Shown: positions 35,671 through 43,645 of the stretch, piece after piece
Layout of the letters: the number at the start of each line of letters is the position of its first letter
How positions within the stretch are numbered: the first letter of the stretch is position 1
DNA from: Youxingia wuxianensis
GTDB taxonomy: Bacteria > Bacillota > Clostridia > Oscillospirales > Ruminococcaceae
Direction: 5' to 3'
Assembly (NCBI RefSeq): GCF_014385085.1
Contig: NZ_JACRTD010000004.1
Coordinates: forward strand, 62,001-126,000
Length of the DNA: 64,000 nt
Position numbers and translations under genes: made by a program
The notes under the pieces: generated by a model
Told to the model about the DNA's origin: nothing
The model's input: only the letters and a program-made list of their open reading frames with translations
Databases searched by the model: none

Positions 35671-35744
35671 TAACAAAAAGCTTTACCCCTTTTTCAAGGA
35701 GCAAAGCCTCGTCGCTTTCTATTTGATACGCCGCTGTACCAAAT
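35671..35744 (-). promoter_or_regulatory. ANTAR-responsive antiterminator/terminator leader of the eut operon
   Basis: Read on the minus strand there are, in order: a 9-bp hairpin (35744-35721) with six-base loop AGCGGC, which has A at loop position 1 and G at position 4 as in ANTAR targets; a 5-bp hairpin (35718-35703) with six-base loop GACGAG, G at position 4 but not A at position 1; and a 12-bp terminator (35707-35680, two G-U pairs) followed by five T. The right arm of hairpin 2 is also the left arm of the terminator, so the two are mutually exclusive. Confidence 0.8.
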
Positions 35745-35844
35745 AACGTCATTTAATTAATAATATTTTACCATAACGCCTAAAATTCGTCAATGATTTT
35801 CTTTAAGCTGCCAGATCTCTTTATTCCTCCGGCAGCCCTAGTTT

Positions 35845-36237
35845 TTACGTCCTTTTCTCAAACCGTCCCCCACATTTTGGGCACGTGATCTCAATTTTCC
35901 CTCTGCCTTTGGGAACCCGCAATTTTTGTCCGCAGCGAGGGCACTTAAAATGCCGATGGGTTTTAGAGGTTTTTATTCTTTGGGAGAGCGCCCAAAATTT
36001 CTTTCTTATTGGTTCTATTTTACGGACAAACCGTACATTTTCCAGATAGCGCTTCTGAATATTGCGGGAAAACATCCGATAATAGCATATTACCAGTAAA
36101 GTGAACGCAATTAGGAAAAATATTCCCCAGCGGCTGAACCTTCCTATCGCTATAAAAAACAAGCTCCCAATCAATAGCGCCCAGCAAAGCTGATCGGTCC
36201 CATAACGTCCCGCCATGATCCGTCTTAGCCAGTTCAA
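35845..36237 (-). CDS. Two-helix membrane protein with a zinc ribbon
   Basis: A 130-residue protein starting at a TTG (36237) after GAGGAGAG; no ATG is better placed. Two membrane helices (about 18-32 and 36-53) are followed by a basic segment and a C-terminal zinc ribbon CPRCGQ...CPKCGG of the kind found in DUF-type small membrane proteins of Clostridia. It stands alone between the eut leader and a structured intergenic region. Function is not known. Confidence 0.75.
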   Translation of the reverse strand: MNWLRRIMAGRYGTDQLCWALLIGSLFFIAIGRFSRWGIFFLIAFTLLVICYYRMFSRNIQKRYLENVRFVRKIEPIRKKFWALSQRIKTSKTHRHFKCPRCGQKLRVPKGRGKIEITCPKCGGRFEKRT

Positions 36238-36365
36238 ACGAAAACTCTCCTCTTTTCCTTATCATTAATTTTAAGGATAGCACAAGCCAACCTAGCTTTC
36301 AACCATAAAATGTTTCGAAAAAATCAACTTATTTCTTAAAATTTTTCCTCCTCACCATAAAAATA

Positions 36366-36394
36366 TTGACTTTCTTCTCTTGTTGTACCATAAT
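36366..36394 (+). promoter_or_regulatory. Strong predicted promoter
   Basis: TTGACT (36366-36371), a 17-base spacer, then CATAAT (36389-36394). No coding frame follows before the terminator at 36489. Confidence 0.6.
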
Positions 36395-36401
36395 GATGAG
36401 T

Positions 36402-36536
36402 AGGTAAGAAGTCTTTATCGTATCCAGCAATTTTTAGGAAGACCCCTTTTAAAGTTTTATTATTTTGCCTATCTGTAAGTTATATATAGGGAAAGAGCCT
36501 CAAGCTTTCGGGCCGGAGGCTCTTTCCCTGTTTTTT
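36402..36536 (+). ncRNA. Candidate small RNA
   Basis: A strong promoter at 36366 is followed about 90 bases later by a 13-bp terminator stem (36489-36501 with 36516-36528) and a T-run, with no reading frame longer than a few codons between them. The predicted transcript is about 135 bases. It matches no housekeeping RNA that I recognise. The boundaries are estimates. Confidence 0.35.
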
Positions 36537-36579
36537 GTAATTGCGTATACGAGAAAGTTCAGGTATAATAAAAACCAGC

Positions 36580-36700
36580 GGCAAAATATCATTTTGCCCC
36601 CGGACCCTGTCCGGCCTTGGTTTCCCTTTCCGGGAAACCATCCTGCCTTTTGCAGCCTGCGCCCAAAAACGCGGTGCGTTTTTCCCAAAAAAGCGAGGCA
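36580..36700. repeat. Array of consecutive short hairpins
   Basis: Five small inverted repeats follow one another: 8 bp at 36580-36598, 5 bp near 36602-36615, 8 bp near 36619-36640 (GGTTTCCC with GGGAAACC), 4 bp near 36648, and 8 bp near 36673-36692 (AAAAACGC with GCGTTTTT). No frame covers them. They recall the branched element at 44643 and look like a REP-type structured intergenic element. Confidence 0.4.
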
Positions 36701-36795
36701 AATCATCCGAATATTAAAATAGCAAGGATTTATGGCGCTTTGGCGTCCAAGTTCCTTATAGCGAGATAAGGCAATAAGGTCCATCATCATACATA

Positions 36796-36847
36796 GTCGA
36801 AATGGTTGACAAATCAGAGGGATTCAAGTCCCTTTCATTTCATCGAC
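36796..36847 (+). other. tRNA-3'-end-like nested hairpin
   Basis: An outer stem (36796-36804 with 36836-36847, one bulge) encloses a 5-bp stem with loop TTCAAG (36818-36833) that resembles a degraded tRNA T-arm. No full tRNA can be folded. It may be the scar of an integration site or just leader structure for the acetyltransferase gene. Confidence 0.25.
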
Positions 36848-36863
36848 AGTTAGGAGCTCCAAA

Positions 36864-37364
36864 ATGATAGAATTAAGATTAGTTAAATCAGAAGAAATAC
36901 AGATAGCGATGGAGATTATCAATGCTGCGAAAATCCACTTAAAAGAACAAGGAATTGACCAATGGCAAACGGGCTATCCTGATTATGCTTGTATCGAAAG
37001 AGATATTATTGACCAAAAAGGTTTTTTCGTTGTAGATGAAGAAAGTATTTTGGGCTATTTATGTATTGATTACGATGGAGAATCTGCCTATGATAATATG
37101 CAAGGCACATGGAATACTTCTGAAAATTATGTCGTAGTGCATCGTATGGCTTTTACTGAAAAGTCAAGAGGAAAAGGTGTAAGCAGTGTTGTGTTTCGTC
37201 TGGTAGAGGAATTGAGCAAAAGAAAAGGCATAAATTCTTTCCGAGTAGATACAGATGCGGACAACAAAAAAATGCAGCATATCTTAAAGAAGAATGGCTT
37301 TTCGTATTGTGGTACAATTTGGTTTGATAATAGTGAAAAAATAGCATTTGATAAGACGTTTTAA
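36864..37364 (+). CDS. GNAT-family N-acetyltransferase
   Basis: A 166-residue GNAT protein (RLVKSEEIQIAMEIINAAK start, HRMAFTEKSRGKGVSS as the acetyl-CoA loop, ILKKNGFSYCGTIWF end). It would transfer an acetyl group to an amine of unknown identity. Its base composition is visibly more AT-rich than its neighbours (many Lys/Ile/Asn codons ending in A/T), and it lies among structured non-coding DNA, so recent acquisition is likely. GTTAGGAGC precedes its ATG. Confidence 0.85.
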   Translation: MIELRLVKSEEIQIAMEIINAAKIHLKEQGIDQWQTGYPDYACIERDIIDQKGFFVVDEESILGYLCIDYDGESAYDNMQGTWNTSENYVVVHRMAFTEKSRGKGVSSVVFRLVEELSKRKGINSFRVDTDADNKKMQHILKKNGFSYCGTIWFDNSEKIAFDKTF

Positions 37365-37552
37365 AACGGATAAACCCAAATGACGGAATATACCTAATAA
37401 ATGAGAGCTGTTTTATCTCATCAATTTATCCGCCAACTTGCCCCCAGGCCCTGTCTGGCCTCGGTTTTCCATGGCTTTTCTTTCCTGCAGAAAATAATAG
37501 GTAAAGCGCAGATCATCATATAAAATAATCCTGACAGGCGAGGTGTACTGAT

Positions 37553-38677
37553 ATGAAGCCCCTGATTAAATGGCCGGGCGGCAAAGCCGGCGAAATAAAA
37601 AAGTTTGAGCATCTGATTCCTTCCTTCGAGCGCTATATTGAACCGTTTTTTGGCGGCGGCGCTTTGTATTTTCATTTGGCGCCTCAAAAAGCGGTTATTA
37701 ATGATATTTCCCCCTGTTTGATGGACTACTATCGTTTGATTCAGAAGCAGGACGTCATGTTCAAACATTTGCTTTTATGTTATAACGACAGCTTTACCCG
37801 GCTATGCAGCGTGTGTGACCGCAAATACGGGGAATTAGGCCGCCTGTTCGCTTCACTTTTAGAAAAAAATATTGAGGAACCCCTTTTGCGCCGGCAAATT
37901 TCTTCTTTTATTTGGGACAACCTCTCCCCTGCCGCACTGGGATACGATTTTTTTGACCTGCTGGTATTGGATCCCCAGCAGTTCTTTTCCCACCTCACTA
38001 CAAATGCGGTGGATAAAATGCTGCGTACTGTAAAAAACCACGAGACTAAGCCATTTAATTCCCAGGACTTGGAGGACAATTTAATCACTGGACTGGCCAG
38101 CGGATACTATATGTATTTTCGCCGTGTATTTAACGATATTTCTTTAGGCAATATTGAAAGTCCTTCTTTTGCCTATAAAATCGCTAATTTCTATTTTATC
38201 CGGGAATATTGTTACGGCTCTATGTTCCGATACAACGCTGCCGGGGAATTTAATATTCCATATGGAGGCATGTCTTATAACGGCAAAGATATGCGCTCTA
38301 AAATTGATCATATGTTTAATCCGGATATGGAGAGGCTGTTTAAAAATACGGGTATTTACTGTTTGGATTTCGAAGAATTTTTGCAGAAGGTGAAACCTAC
38401 TGAAAACGATTTTATCTTCCTGGATCCTCCCTATGATACGGATTTTTCCGAATATGAAGGCAAGGATTTCACTTTAACCGATCAAACCCGTTTAGCCCAA
38501 GTGCTCAGGAGTACTCCGGCGAAGTTTTTACTGGTAATTAAAAATACTGATTTTATCTATCATCTGTACAAAGATCATTTTCATATCGATACATTTGAAA
38601 ATATGTATACTTACAACGTGCGCAGCCGCAATAAGCGCGCCGCCGAACATTTGATCGTAACCAACCTGCCTTTTTAA
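37553..38677 (+). CDS. DNA adenine methylase, D12 class
   Basis: A 374-residue N6-adenine methyltransferase of the Dam/DpnM class. PGGKAGEIKK and FGGGALYF form the SAM site, and DPPYD (residues 291-295) is the catalytic motif. It is longer than Dam (about 280) because of an inserted region (about 75-180). D12-class enzymes often modify GATC, but specificity cannot be read here. It is convergent with a second methylase and a putative endonuclease, suggesting a two-methylase restriction-modification set. Confidence 0.9.
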   Translation: MKPLIKWPGGKAGEIKKFEHLIPSFERYIEPFFGGGALYFHLAPQKAVINDISPCLMDYYRLIQKQDVMFKHLLLCYNDSFTRLCSVCDRKYGELGRLFASLLEKNIEEPLLRRQISSFIWDNLSPAALGYDFFDLLVLDPQQFFSHLTTNAVDKMLRTVKNHETKPFNSQDLEDNLITGLASGYYMYFRRVFNDISLGNIESPSFAYKIANFYFIREYCYGSMFRYNAAGEFNIPYGGMSYNGKDMRSKIDHMFNPDMERLFKNTGIYCLDFEEFLQKVKPTENDFIFLDPPYDTDFSEYEGKDFTLTDQTRLAQVLRSTPAKFLLVIKNTDFIYHLYKDHFHIDTFENMYTYNVRSRNKRAAEHLIVTNLPF

Positions 38678-38696
38678 GGCAGGTTGTCTGTTTTTG
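38663..38696 (+). terminator. Terminator overlapping the methylase stop codon
   Basis: A 10-bp stem (38663-38672 with 38676-38685) includes the stop codon of the D12 methylase and is followed by a T-run. A second 9-bp hairpin follows at about 38690-38709. Confidence 0.6.
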
Positions 38697-38745
38697 CTAA
38701 AGCAAAAACGCGGCGCGCTCCATCCCATATGTCGCCGTATACTAT

Positions 38746-38784
38746 AAGCGCCCCGGCCTATCTATGGCCGGGGCGCTTTCTTTA
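38746..38784. terminator. Bidirectional terminator
   Basis: A 13-bp stem (38746-38758 with 38766-38778) between the two convergent methylase genes. Confidence 0.8.
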
Positions 38785-39498
38785 TTTATCTTGTTGTAAC
38801 GCGTATTTTTCAAGTCTGCTTTCAGCAGCGCAAAAATAGCGCTTATCAATCTCACAGCCGGCAAATCGCCTGCCTAAGCTCAAAGCCGCTTCACCAGTGG
38901 ATCCGGTGCCCATAAACGGATCAAACACCAAATCCCCCGGCTGAGAAGCAATGGCAACCAAATGTTTTAATAGTTTCACCGGCTTTTGCGCAGGATGCTT
39001 TGGATCGGAAATACGTTCCGGCCGCATACAGATAGGGCACTGAAAAAAATTGTGCATCTCATTCTGCTTCGTAAAATTCCACGCATGTCCTTTGTTCCAC
39101 ATGCAAATAATCATTTCACAGCTGTTTAAAAACCCATTTTTAAAAATTTTAGGCATGGGATTTGTCTTGTGCCAGATAAAAAACTGAAAAGTATCAAACC
39201 GGCTGTCAAACACTTCATGCCAGCGCCCAATCATATTGTAGCTGACAAAGACAAATATATTTCCTTTTGGTTTGAGTACCCGCACAAATTCATCTGCAAA
39301 ATCCTCCGGGTTGATATTCACTTTATCCCAATCGGCAATATCATTGTTTACCGGCGCTCTTCCGGGAAGATAAATATTCCCAGTGGAGTAAGGGGCGATA
39401 TTATAAGGGGGGTCGCAAAGAAGAAGATCCACACTATGATCCTCCATGGTCTTGATATAGTTGTAACAATCCCCAAAATAAAGCTCACAGTGTTCCAT
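38782..39498 (-). CDS. Beta-class DNA methyltransferase (DpnA-like)
   Basis: A 238-residue DNA N4/N6 methyltransferase with the catalytic DPPYN early (residues 29-33) and the SAM-binding DPFMGTGS late (about 197), the order of beta-class enzymes such as DpnA. A central loop carries a Cys pair (CPICMRPERI). It starts three bases after the endonuclease gene stop with no strong ribosome site, implying coupled translation. It may protect single-stranded or hemimethylated DNA, as DpnA does, but target is unknown. Confidence 0.88.
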   Translation of the reverse strand: MEHCELYFGDCYNYIKTMEDHSVDLLLCDPPYNIAPYSTGNIYLPGRAPVNNDIADWDKVNINPEDFADEFVRVLKPKGNIFVFVSYNMIGRWHEVFDSRFDTFQFFIWHKTNPMPKIFKNGFLNSCEMIICMWNKGHAWNFTKQNEMHNFFQCPICMRPERISDPKHPAQKPVKLLKHLVAIASQPGDLVFDPFMGTGSTGEAALSLGRRFAGCEIDKRYFCAAESRLEKYALQQDK

Positions 39499-39501
39499 TT
39501 A

Positions 39502-40368
39502 CTATAAAGTCCCCACACAGTCGCTGATCATGGTCCTGATCCGGGCGTTAAGATCGATCTGTGTCAGCGCCTGTTTATATATTTTTACAAAATTCCGAAA
39601 ACTAATCTCTTGTGGCAAAATTCTCTCCCAGAACTGCCGGCCGATTAAAAACATTTCAGGATAACTCAGATGGGCTTTCACCCCGCTATTCCAATGAGCC
39701 CCTTCTCCGTCCTTATTATAGAGGGTCGCAAAATAGCAGCGGCAGTTTTTTTCCTGCAGGGCGGTATAGAGGAGCAGCAATTTTTCAGCGTTGGAGGGGG
39801 CGTTGGAGCTGTCCAATGCGCCGCCCGCCTTTATTTCCATTATATTCCACTCTTCCCCGTCACGAAAACATAAGTCTACCGGTTTTATGTAAATGCGGTC
39901 TTCTATATATTTTCCTCCAATTGTCAGCAGCTGCTTTATACTCTCTTGAGTCACTGAACTTTCGATTCTGCTTTTTCCCCTGCCGCGGCCCTTATGTTCC
40001 TCTCGAAACTTATTGATCTCCCCATGCAAGGCCGCGCTTTCGATATTGACGTTGGTAATCACCACTTGCTCCCCTTTGGGATTACAAAAGCCGTTTGGCA
40101 GAGCCAGCCCCTTGGGATTGACAATCTGCGGGACATTTTCTTCCCCAAACCGAAGCCGGGCAATCCGCTTGGCACAGGCCTGGATGGCGTTTCCGCTTTT
40201 AGATTCAAAGCTGCTGACAAATACCATATGGGCAATCATCATTTTGTCCAGTTGGTTTAATAAAAAATTGTGGCGTTTTTTCAAAAAATTGATATGGAAA
40301 TCCCCTTCAATCGTATGGACCAATTTGGTAAATTCATCAAGAATAATATTTTTGATCTGTTCGTCCAT
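39502..40368 (-). CDS. Probable type II restriction endonuclease
   Basis: A 288-residue protein with a PD-(D/E)XK-like catalytic arrangement: Asp165 in IKPVDLCFRD and Glu178/Lys180 in NIMEIKAGG. The downstream AGGALDSSNAPSNAEKLL recalls the EIKAGGDLD segments of several type II nucleases (TdeIII-like families). Its place directly before a methylase and opposite another supports restriction function. Family and cut site are not certain. GGAGGACGG precedes the ATG. Confidence 0.75.
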   Translation of the reverse strand: MDEQIKNIILDEFTKLVHTIEGDFHINFLKKRHNFLLNQLDKMMIAHMVFVSSFESKSGNAIQACAKRIARLRFGEENVPQIVNPKGLALPNGFCNPKGEQVVITNVNIESAALHGEINKFREEHKGRGRGKSRIESSVTQESIKQLLTIGGKYIEDRIYIKPVDLCFRDGEEWNIMEIKAGGALDSSNAPSNAEKLLLLYTALQEKNCRCYFATLYNKDGEGAHWNSGVKAHLSYPEMFLIGRQFWERILPQEISFRNFVKIYKQALTQIDLNARIRTMISDCVGTL

Positions 40369-40378
40369 GGCCGTCCTC

Positions 40379-40735
40379 CTACTTTAAAAGGTGTTCCCAC
40401 TGCTCCGGGCGAAATCCGACAAGCACCAGCCCCTCTGTTATAATGAGCGGACGTTTTACCAACATTCCATCGGTTGCCAGCAGGTCCAACTGCTCTTGTT
40501 CGCTCATGGAAGGAAGCTTATCTTTCAGTTCCAGCGCCTTATATTTCAGCCCGCTGGTGTTAAAAAATCTTTTCAGCGGCAGTCCGCTCCTGTGATGCCA
40601 CTCTTTTAGTTCCTGAGCGGTGGGATTTTCTTCCACAATGGAACGATCCTCAAATTCTATGTCATGATCTATCAGCCATTTTTTTGCTTTTTGACAGGTG
40701 GAACATTTGGGATATTCTATAAACAATACTTTCAC
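40379..40735 (-). CDS. Spx/MgsR/ArsC-family thioredoxin-fold protein
   Basis: A 118-residue ArsC-like protein with Cys11 and Cys14 in PKCSTCQKA, and KRPLIITEGLVLVGF near the end. It starts at a GTG after GAGGAG. Such proteins are either glutaredoxin-linked reductases (arsenate reductase-like, YffB) or Spx-type redox regulators of RNA polymerase. The basic residues Spx uses are not obvious, so a reductase-like role is at least as likely. Confidence 0.85.
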   Translation of the reverse strand: MKVLFIEYPKCSTCQKAKKWLIDHDIEFEDRSIVEENPTAQELKEWHHRSGLPLKRFFNTSGLKYKALELKDKLPSMSEQEQLDLLATDGMLVKRPLIITEGLVLVGFRPEQWEHLLK

Positions 40736-40740
40736 TATAC

Positions 40741-40941
40741 TTACTCCTCTACAATTTTCTGTACCCGACCAACCATATTCTCTTCCTCAAGCATTACCTT
40801 AATCCCATGCGGGTGGGACGGGCTGTTTGTTAAAATGCGCTTCACATGCCCCCGCGTAAGCTTTCCCGTGGGCTGGTCTTTTTTCAGAACCACATCTACC
40901 AAGGCCCCAATTTTGATATCGCTGCGTTTATGTCCGTTCAT
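40741..40941 (-). CDS. ywbE: YwbE-family protein
   Basis: A 66-residue protein of the conserved YwbE family (KIGALVDVVLKKDQPTGK, TRGHVKRILTNSP, GRVQKI end). Small beta-rich, KOW-like domain; function unknown, possibly RNA-binding. It overlaps the hydrolase gene by 14 bases and is followed by the Spx/ArsC-like gene after five bases. Confidence 0.93.
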   Translation of the reverse strand: MNGHKRSDIKIGALVDVVLKKDQPTGKLTRGHVKRILTNSPSHPHGIKVMLEEENMVGRVQKIVEE

Positions 40942-41668
40942 ATGAACTCCTGTTCGCTAAAAAATCTAAAATCGCCTTGTTGGTCTGACCAGGCGCTTCC
41001 CCGAAAATATTGTGTCCTGCCTTTGGAATAATTACTAATCTGGCTCCGGGAATCCCTTTATAAATTAACCGGGTGTGTTCCGGCTTAATAATATCCTTTT
41101 CCCCTGCCATCACCAGTACAGGGTTATTTATCCGGGAAAGCTCTGCAACGGTATAATGAGGTTCGTTGACCATCAGCCCTAAAATCTTTGCTTTTTCTTT
41201 GGCTTTTGGGGAAAAACGTCCCATCTGCCGGCAAAGAAAATAGCCCGCCTCAACAGGACGCTGAGCAATCCCCCTCACTCCCTGGGGATATAAATTGGCC
41301 CCGGCCAATACCGCTTTTCCTATCCTCTGGGGATGCTGAATCAGAAGCCCAAGGGCAATATTACCTCCATCGCTGTAGCCCACTACATCCGCTTGATGGA
41401 TTTTCAGGGCATCCATCACGCATATCACATCATGAACCATAATCGAAATGGAAATCTCCTTGCCCATAGTGGAGCTCCCGTGGCCCCGGCTGTCGATGGC
41501 CACTACCCGGTATTCCCGGGAAAAAGGAACTATCTGGCTGCGAAAGCAGCTATAATCCTCCCCATTTCCATGGAGCAGGAGCAAAGTTTTCTCCCCGCTT
41601 CCATAAATCCGATAATAAATCTGCGCCGTATCTACTGACACAGACCCGCGTTTTGCCGGCGCCTCCAT
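40928..41668 (-). CDS. Alpha/beta hydrolase
   Basis: A 246-residue alpha/beta-hydrolase-fold enzyme. The oxyanion region is LLLHGNGED, the nucleophile is Ser99 in GYSDGG, the acid is in MAGEKDIIK and the histidine in KAGHNIFGE. It resembles proline iminopeptidase and carboxylesterase relatives; the substrate is unknown. AGGAGGACA precedes the ATG. It heads a three-gene unit with ywbE and the Spx/ArsC-like gene. Confidence 0.9.
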   Translation of the reverse strand: MEAPAKRGSVSVDTAQIYYRIYGSGEKTLLLLHGNGEDYSCFRSQIVPFSREYRVVAIDSRGHGSSTMGKEISISIMVHDVICVMDALKIHQADVVGYSDGGNIALGLLIQHPQRIGKAVLAGANLYPQGVRGIAQRPVEAGYFLCRQMGRFSPKAKEKAKILGLMVNEPHYTVAELSRINNPVLVMAGEKDIIKPEHTRLIYKGIPGARLVIIPKAGHNIFGEAPGQTNKAILDFLANRSSYERT

Positions 41669-41683
41669 CCCTGTCCTCCTATT

Positions 41684-42844
41684 CTATTCTTCCATAACGT
41701 TTACAAAAAACGCCTGGATCTTCTCTTTCTCTCCGATAAGAGAACCCTGGACCAGCAAAGGGCTTCCGCCGCCCCGTCCGCCAAACGCCTTATTTAGCTT
41801 TCCTCCCAGGGGCCTCACATCCGTTTCTTTTCCTGCCAAGGCATATTTATACCCGTCCCGGTCACTGCCGCAAAAGACCGCCGCCACTCCATCGCATTTC
41901 TCACTGAGCAGCAGGCAGTACCGGCGGATTGCGTCCGGGGCCAGCCCTTGCTCAAATCTCAAAATATTCCGGGCTCCCTGAATAACCTGCTGCGCTTTCA
42001 AGTCAAGCAACTGATTTTGTACTCCGGCAAGGGTATGTTTCAGGCGGTTATTTTCTTCCAGCATCCGCCTAACCGCGTCTGTTGTTTCCCCTGCTTTGGC
42101 GCAAAGAAGCTCCCCTATGGCATAGATATCGTCGTTTTTCTGACAGTAATCCTTCATCGCCTGCCTGCCGCATAAAAGGAAAATACGCATCCCGCCTTTG
42201 TACCGCTGGAAGGTAAGGACTTTAACCAGCCCCGCCTCTCCTGTAGTTTTTACGTGAAGCCCGCAGCAGGCGCATACATCGCCGTCTGGAATACGGATGA
42301 TCCGCACTTGACCGGAAAGTTCTTTCTTACTGCGGTATTCCAGGGTTTCCAGCTCTTCTGCAGTGGGATACAATACCTCTACCGGCAAGTTTTTATAGAT
42401 AATTTCATTGGTCAGGTCCTCTGCCGTTCGGATTTGTTCCGGCGTCAGCTCCCCGTTAACATCAATACTGATGGCATCGTGGCCCATATGAAAGCCCACA
42501 TTATCCAATTTATAAAGCCGATGGATCATCCCGGAAAGAATATGCTCTCCCGTGTGCCCCTGCATAAAATCAAATCGCCTTTTCCAGTCCACTTGACCTT
42601 GTACCTGTCCGCCTTCCAGCAAGGGCTTGTCCAGTATATGCTCTACTTCTTCTCCCCGGTCGAATACTTCCAGCACCTTTGCGTCCCCCAACATGCCTGT
42701 ATCCCAAGGCTGGCCGCCTCCTTCCGGATAAAAGGCCGTTCTGTCCAAAGTTACCGCCCAGCGCTCGCCCTTTGGACAGCAGCTGGTAACCTTTGCGGCA
42801 AAGCTGGTGAGATAGGCGTCTGCATAATATAACTTCTCTGTCAC
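41684..42844 (-). CDS. AlaX-type alanyl-tRNA editing protein with DHHA1 domain
   Basis: A 386-residue free-standing editing protein that hydrolyses mischarged tRNA-Ala (Ser or Gly). It comprises an N-terminal beta-barrel part (FYPEGGGQPWDTG), the zinc-binding editing core with His97/His101 in HTGEHILSG and Cys193/His197 in CACCGLHV, and a coiled coil plus DHHA1 domain (about 290-386; GGRGGGSPLLVQG). It starts at a GTG after GAGGAAAAG. Confidence 0.92.
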   Translation of the reverse strand: MTEKLYYADAYLTSFAAKVTSCCPKGERWAVTLDRTAFYPEGGGQPWDTGMLGDAKVLEVFDRGEEVEHILDKPLLEGGQVQGQVDWKRRFDFMQGHTGEHILSGMIHRLYKLDNVGFHMGHDAISIDVNGELTPEQIRTAEDLTNEIIYKNLPVEVLYPTAEELETLEYRSKKELSGQVRIIRIPDGDVCACCGLHVKTTGEAGLVKVLTFQRYKGGMRIFLLCGRQAMKDYCQKNDDIYAIGELLCAKAGETTDAVRRMLEENNRLKHTLAGVQNQLLDLKAQQVIQGARNILRFEQGLAPDAIRRYCLLLSEKCDGVAAVFCGSDRDGYKYALAGKETDVRPLGGKLNKAFGGRGGGSPLLVQGSLIGEKEKIQAFFVNVMEE

Positions 42845-42865
42845 GTCTTTTCCTCTTTCAAACGA

Positions 42866-43528
42866 TTATTTTATAATCCGCTCCTGTATATTCCGGGCAT
42901 TACAATATCTTTCCAGCAGCTCTTTGGCCTGCCTTATGGCAGAGGCCAGTCCGTCTTCCCCACTGAAAGAATAAACACACAGCAAAATCTCCCGGGTTTC
43001 TGGAGTAATCATCGCCTTTACACTGTCGCTGGTAGGGTTGCCGAACGCCCCTTCCTCATCAAACAGAGCCGGCAAAAACTCGGTATTGATCTGGTCCTTT
43101 CCAATTCCCTGATAATGGCTGCCCTGTGGGGCTGGCGCCCAAAAAATCGGCGGCGACAGCTTTTGTACATCATAGGTTCCCAAGGAAAATCCGCTGGTAA
43201 GCGAAACCAAATTGTTGACTTCCACCACATTATTGATATGATAAAGTCCTTTTCCCTGCAAAACCCGGCGCATCATAGCCTCACAGGAATTGCGGTACCG
43301 GTGAGGATCTTTGCCAAGCGCCTTATAGCCTATGCGGGTATCGGCAATATGCGTCTGGGTAATAATGTCCTCCAGTTTAAGTTTCTCCTGTGCTCTTTGA
43401 ACAAACACATCTATCTCTCCAAGCAGCTCCGCCGGACTTTTTTCTACGCTCACACAACACTGAATACACCCCAGTACAGCCGCCGGGATTTTTTCCCGCA
43501 ACTGTTGGGAAATATGGACGTCTATCAT
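42866..43528 (-). CDS. B3/B4 tRNA-binding-domain protein
   Basis: A 220-residue protein with the B3/B4 domain otherwise found in the phenylalanyl-tRNA synthetase beta subunit (YKALGKDPHRYRNSCEAMMRRV, here seen as KALGKDPHRYRNS and EAMMRRVLQGK; NNVVEVNNLVSL). The ATG at 43528 is chosen for the AAAGGAG site nine bases upstream. Free-standing members are believed to hydrolyse misacylated tRNA or D-aminoacyl species. It lies 21 bases upstream of the AlaX gene, consistent with a shared tRNA-editing theme. Confidence 0.9.
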   Translation of the reverse strand: MIDVHISQQLREKIPAAVLGCIQCCVSVEKSPAELLGEIDVFVQRAQEKLKLEDIITQTHIADTRIGYKALGKDPHRYRNSCEAMMRRVLQGKGLYHINNVVEVNNLVSLTSGFSLGTYDVQKLSPPIFWAPAPQGSHYQGIGKDQINTEFLPALFDEEGAFGNPTSDSVKAMITPETREILLCVYSFSGEDGLASAIRQAKELLERYCNARNIQERIIK

Positions 43529-43645
43529 ATCAAAGATCTCCTTTGCCTGGTAGTTACCCACTTATAAAATCAAACTAGCCCGCCGTCCAAAAGGACTGCT
43601 CTCCCTTACACCACAAAGCTGCCCGGGCGAAGGGACGCATCTATT

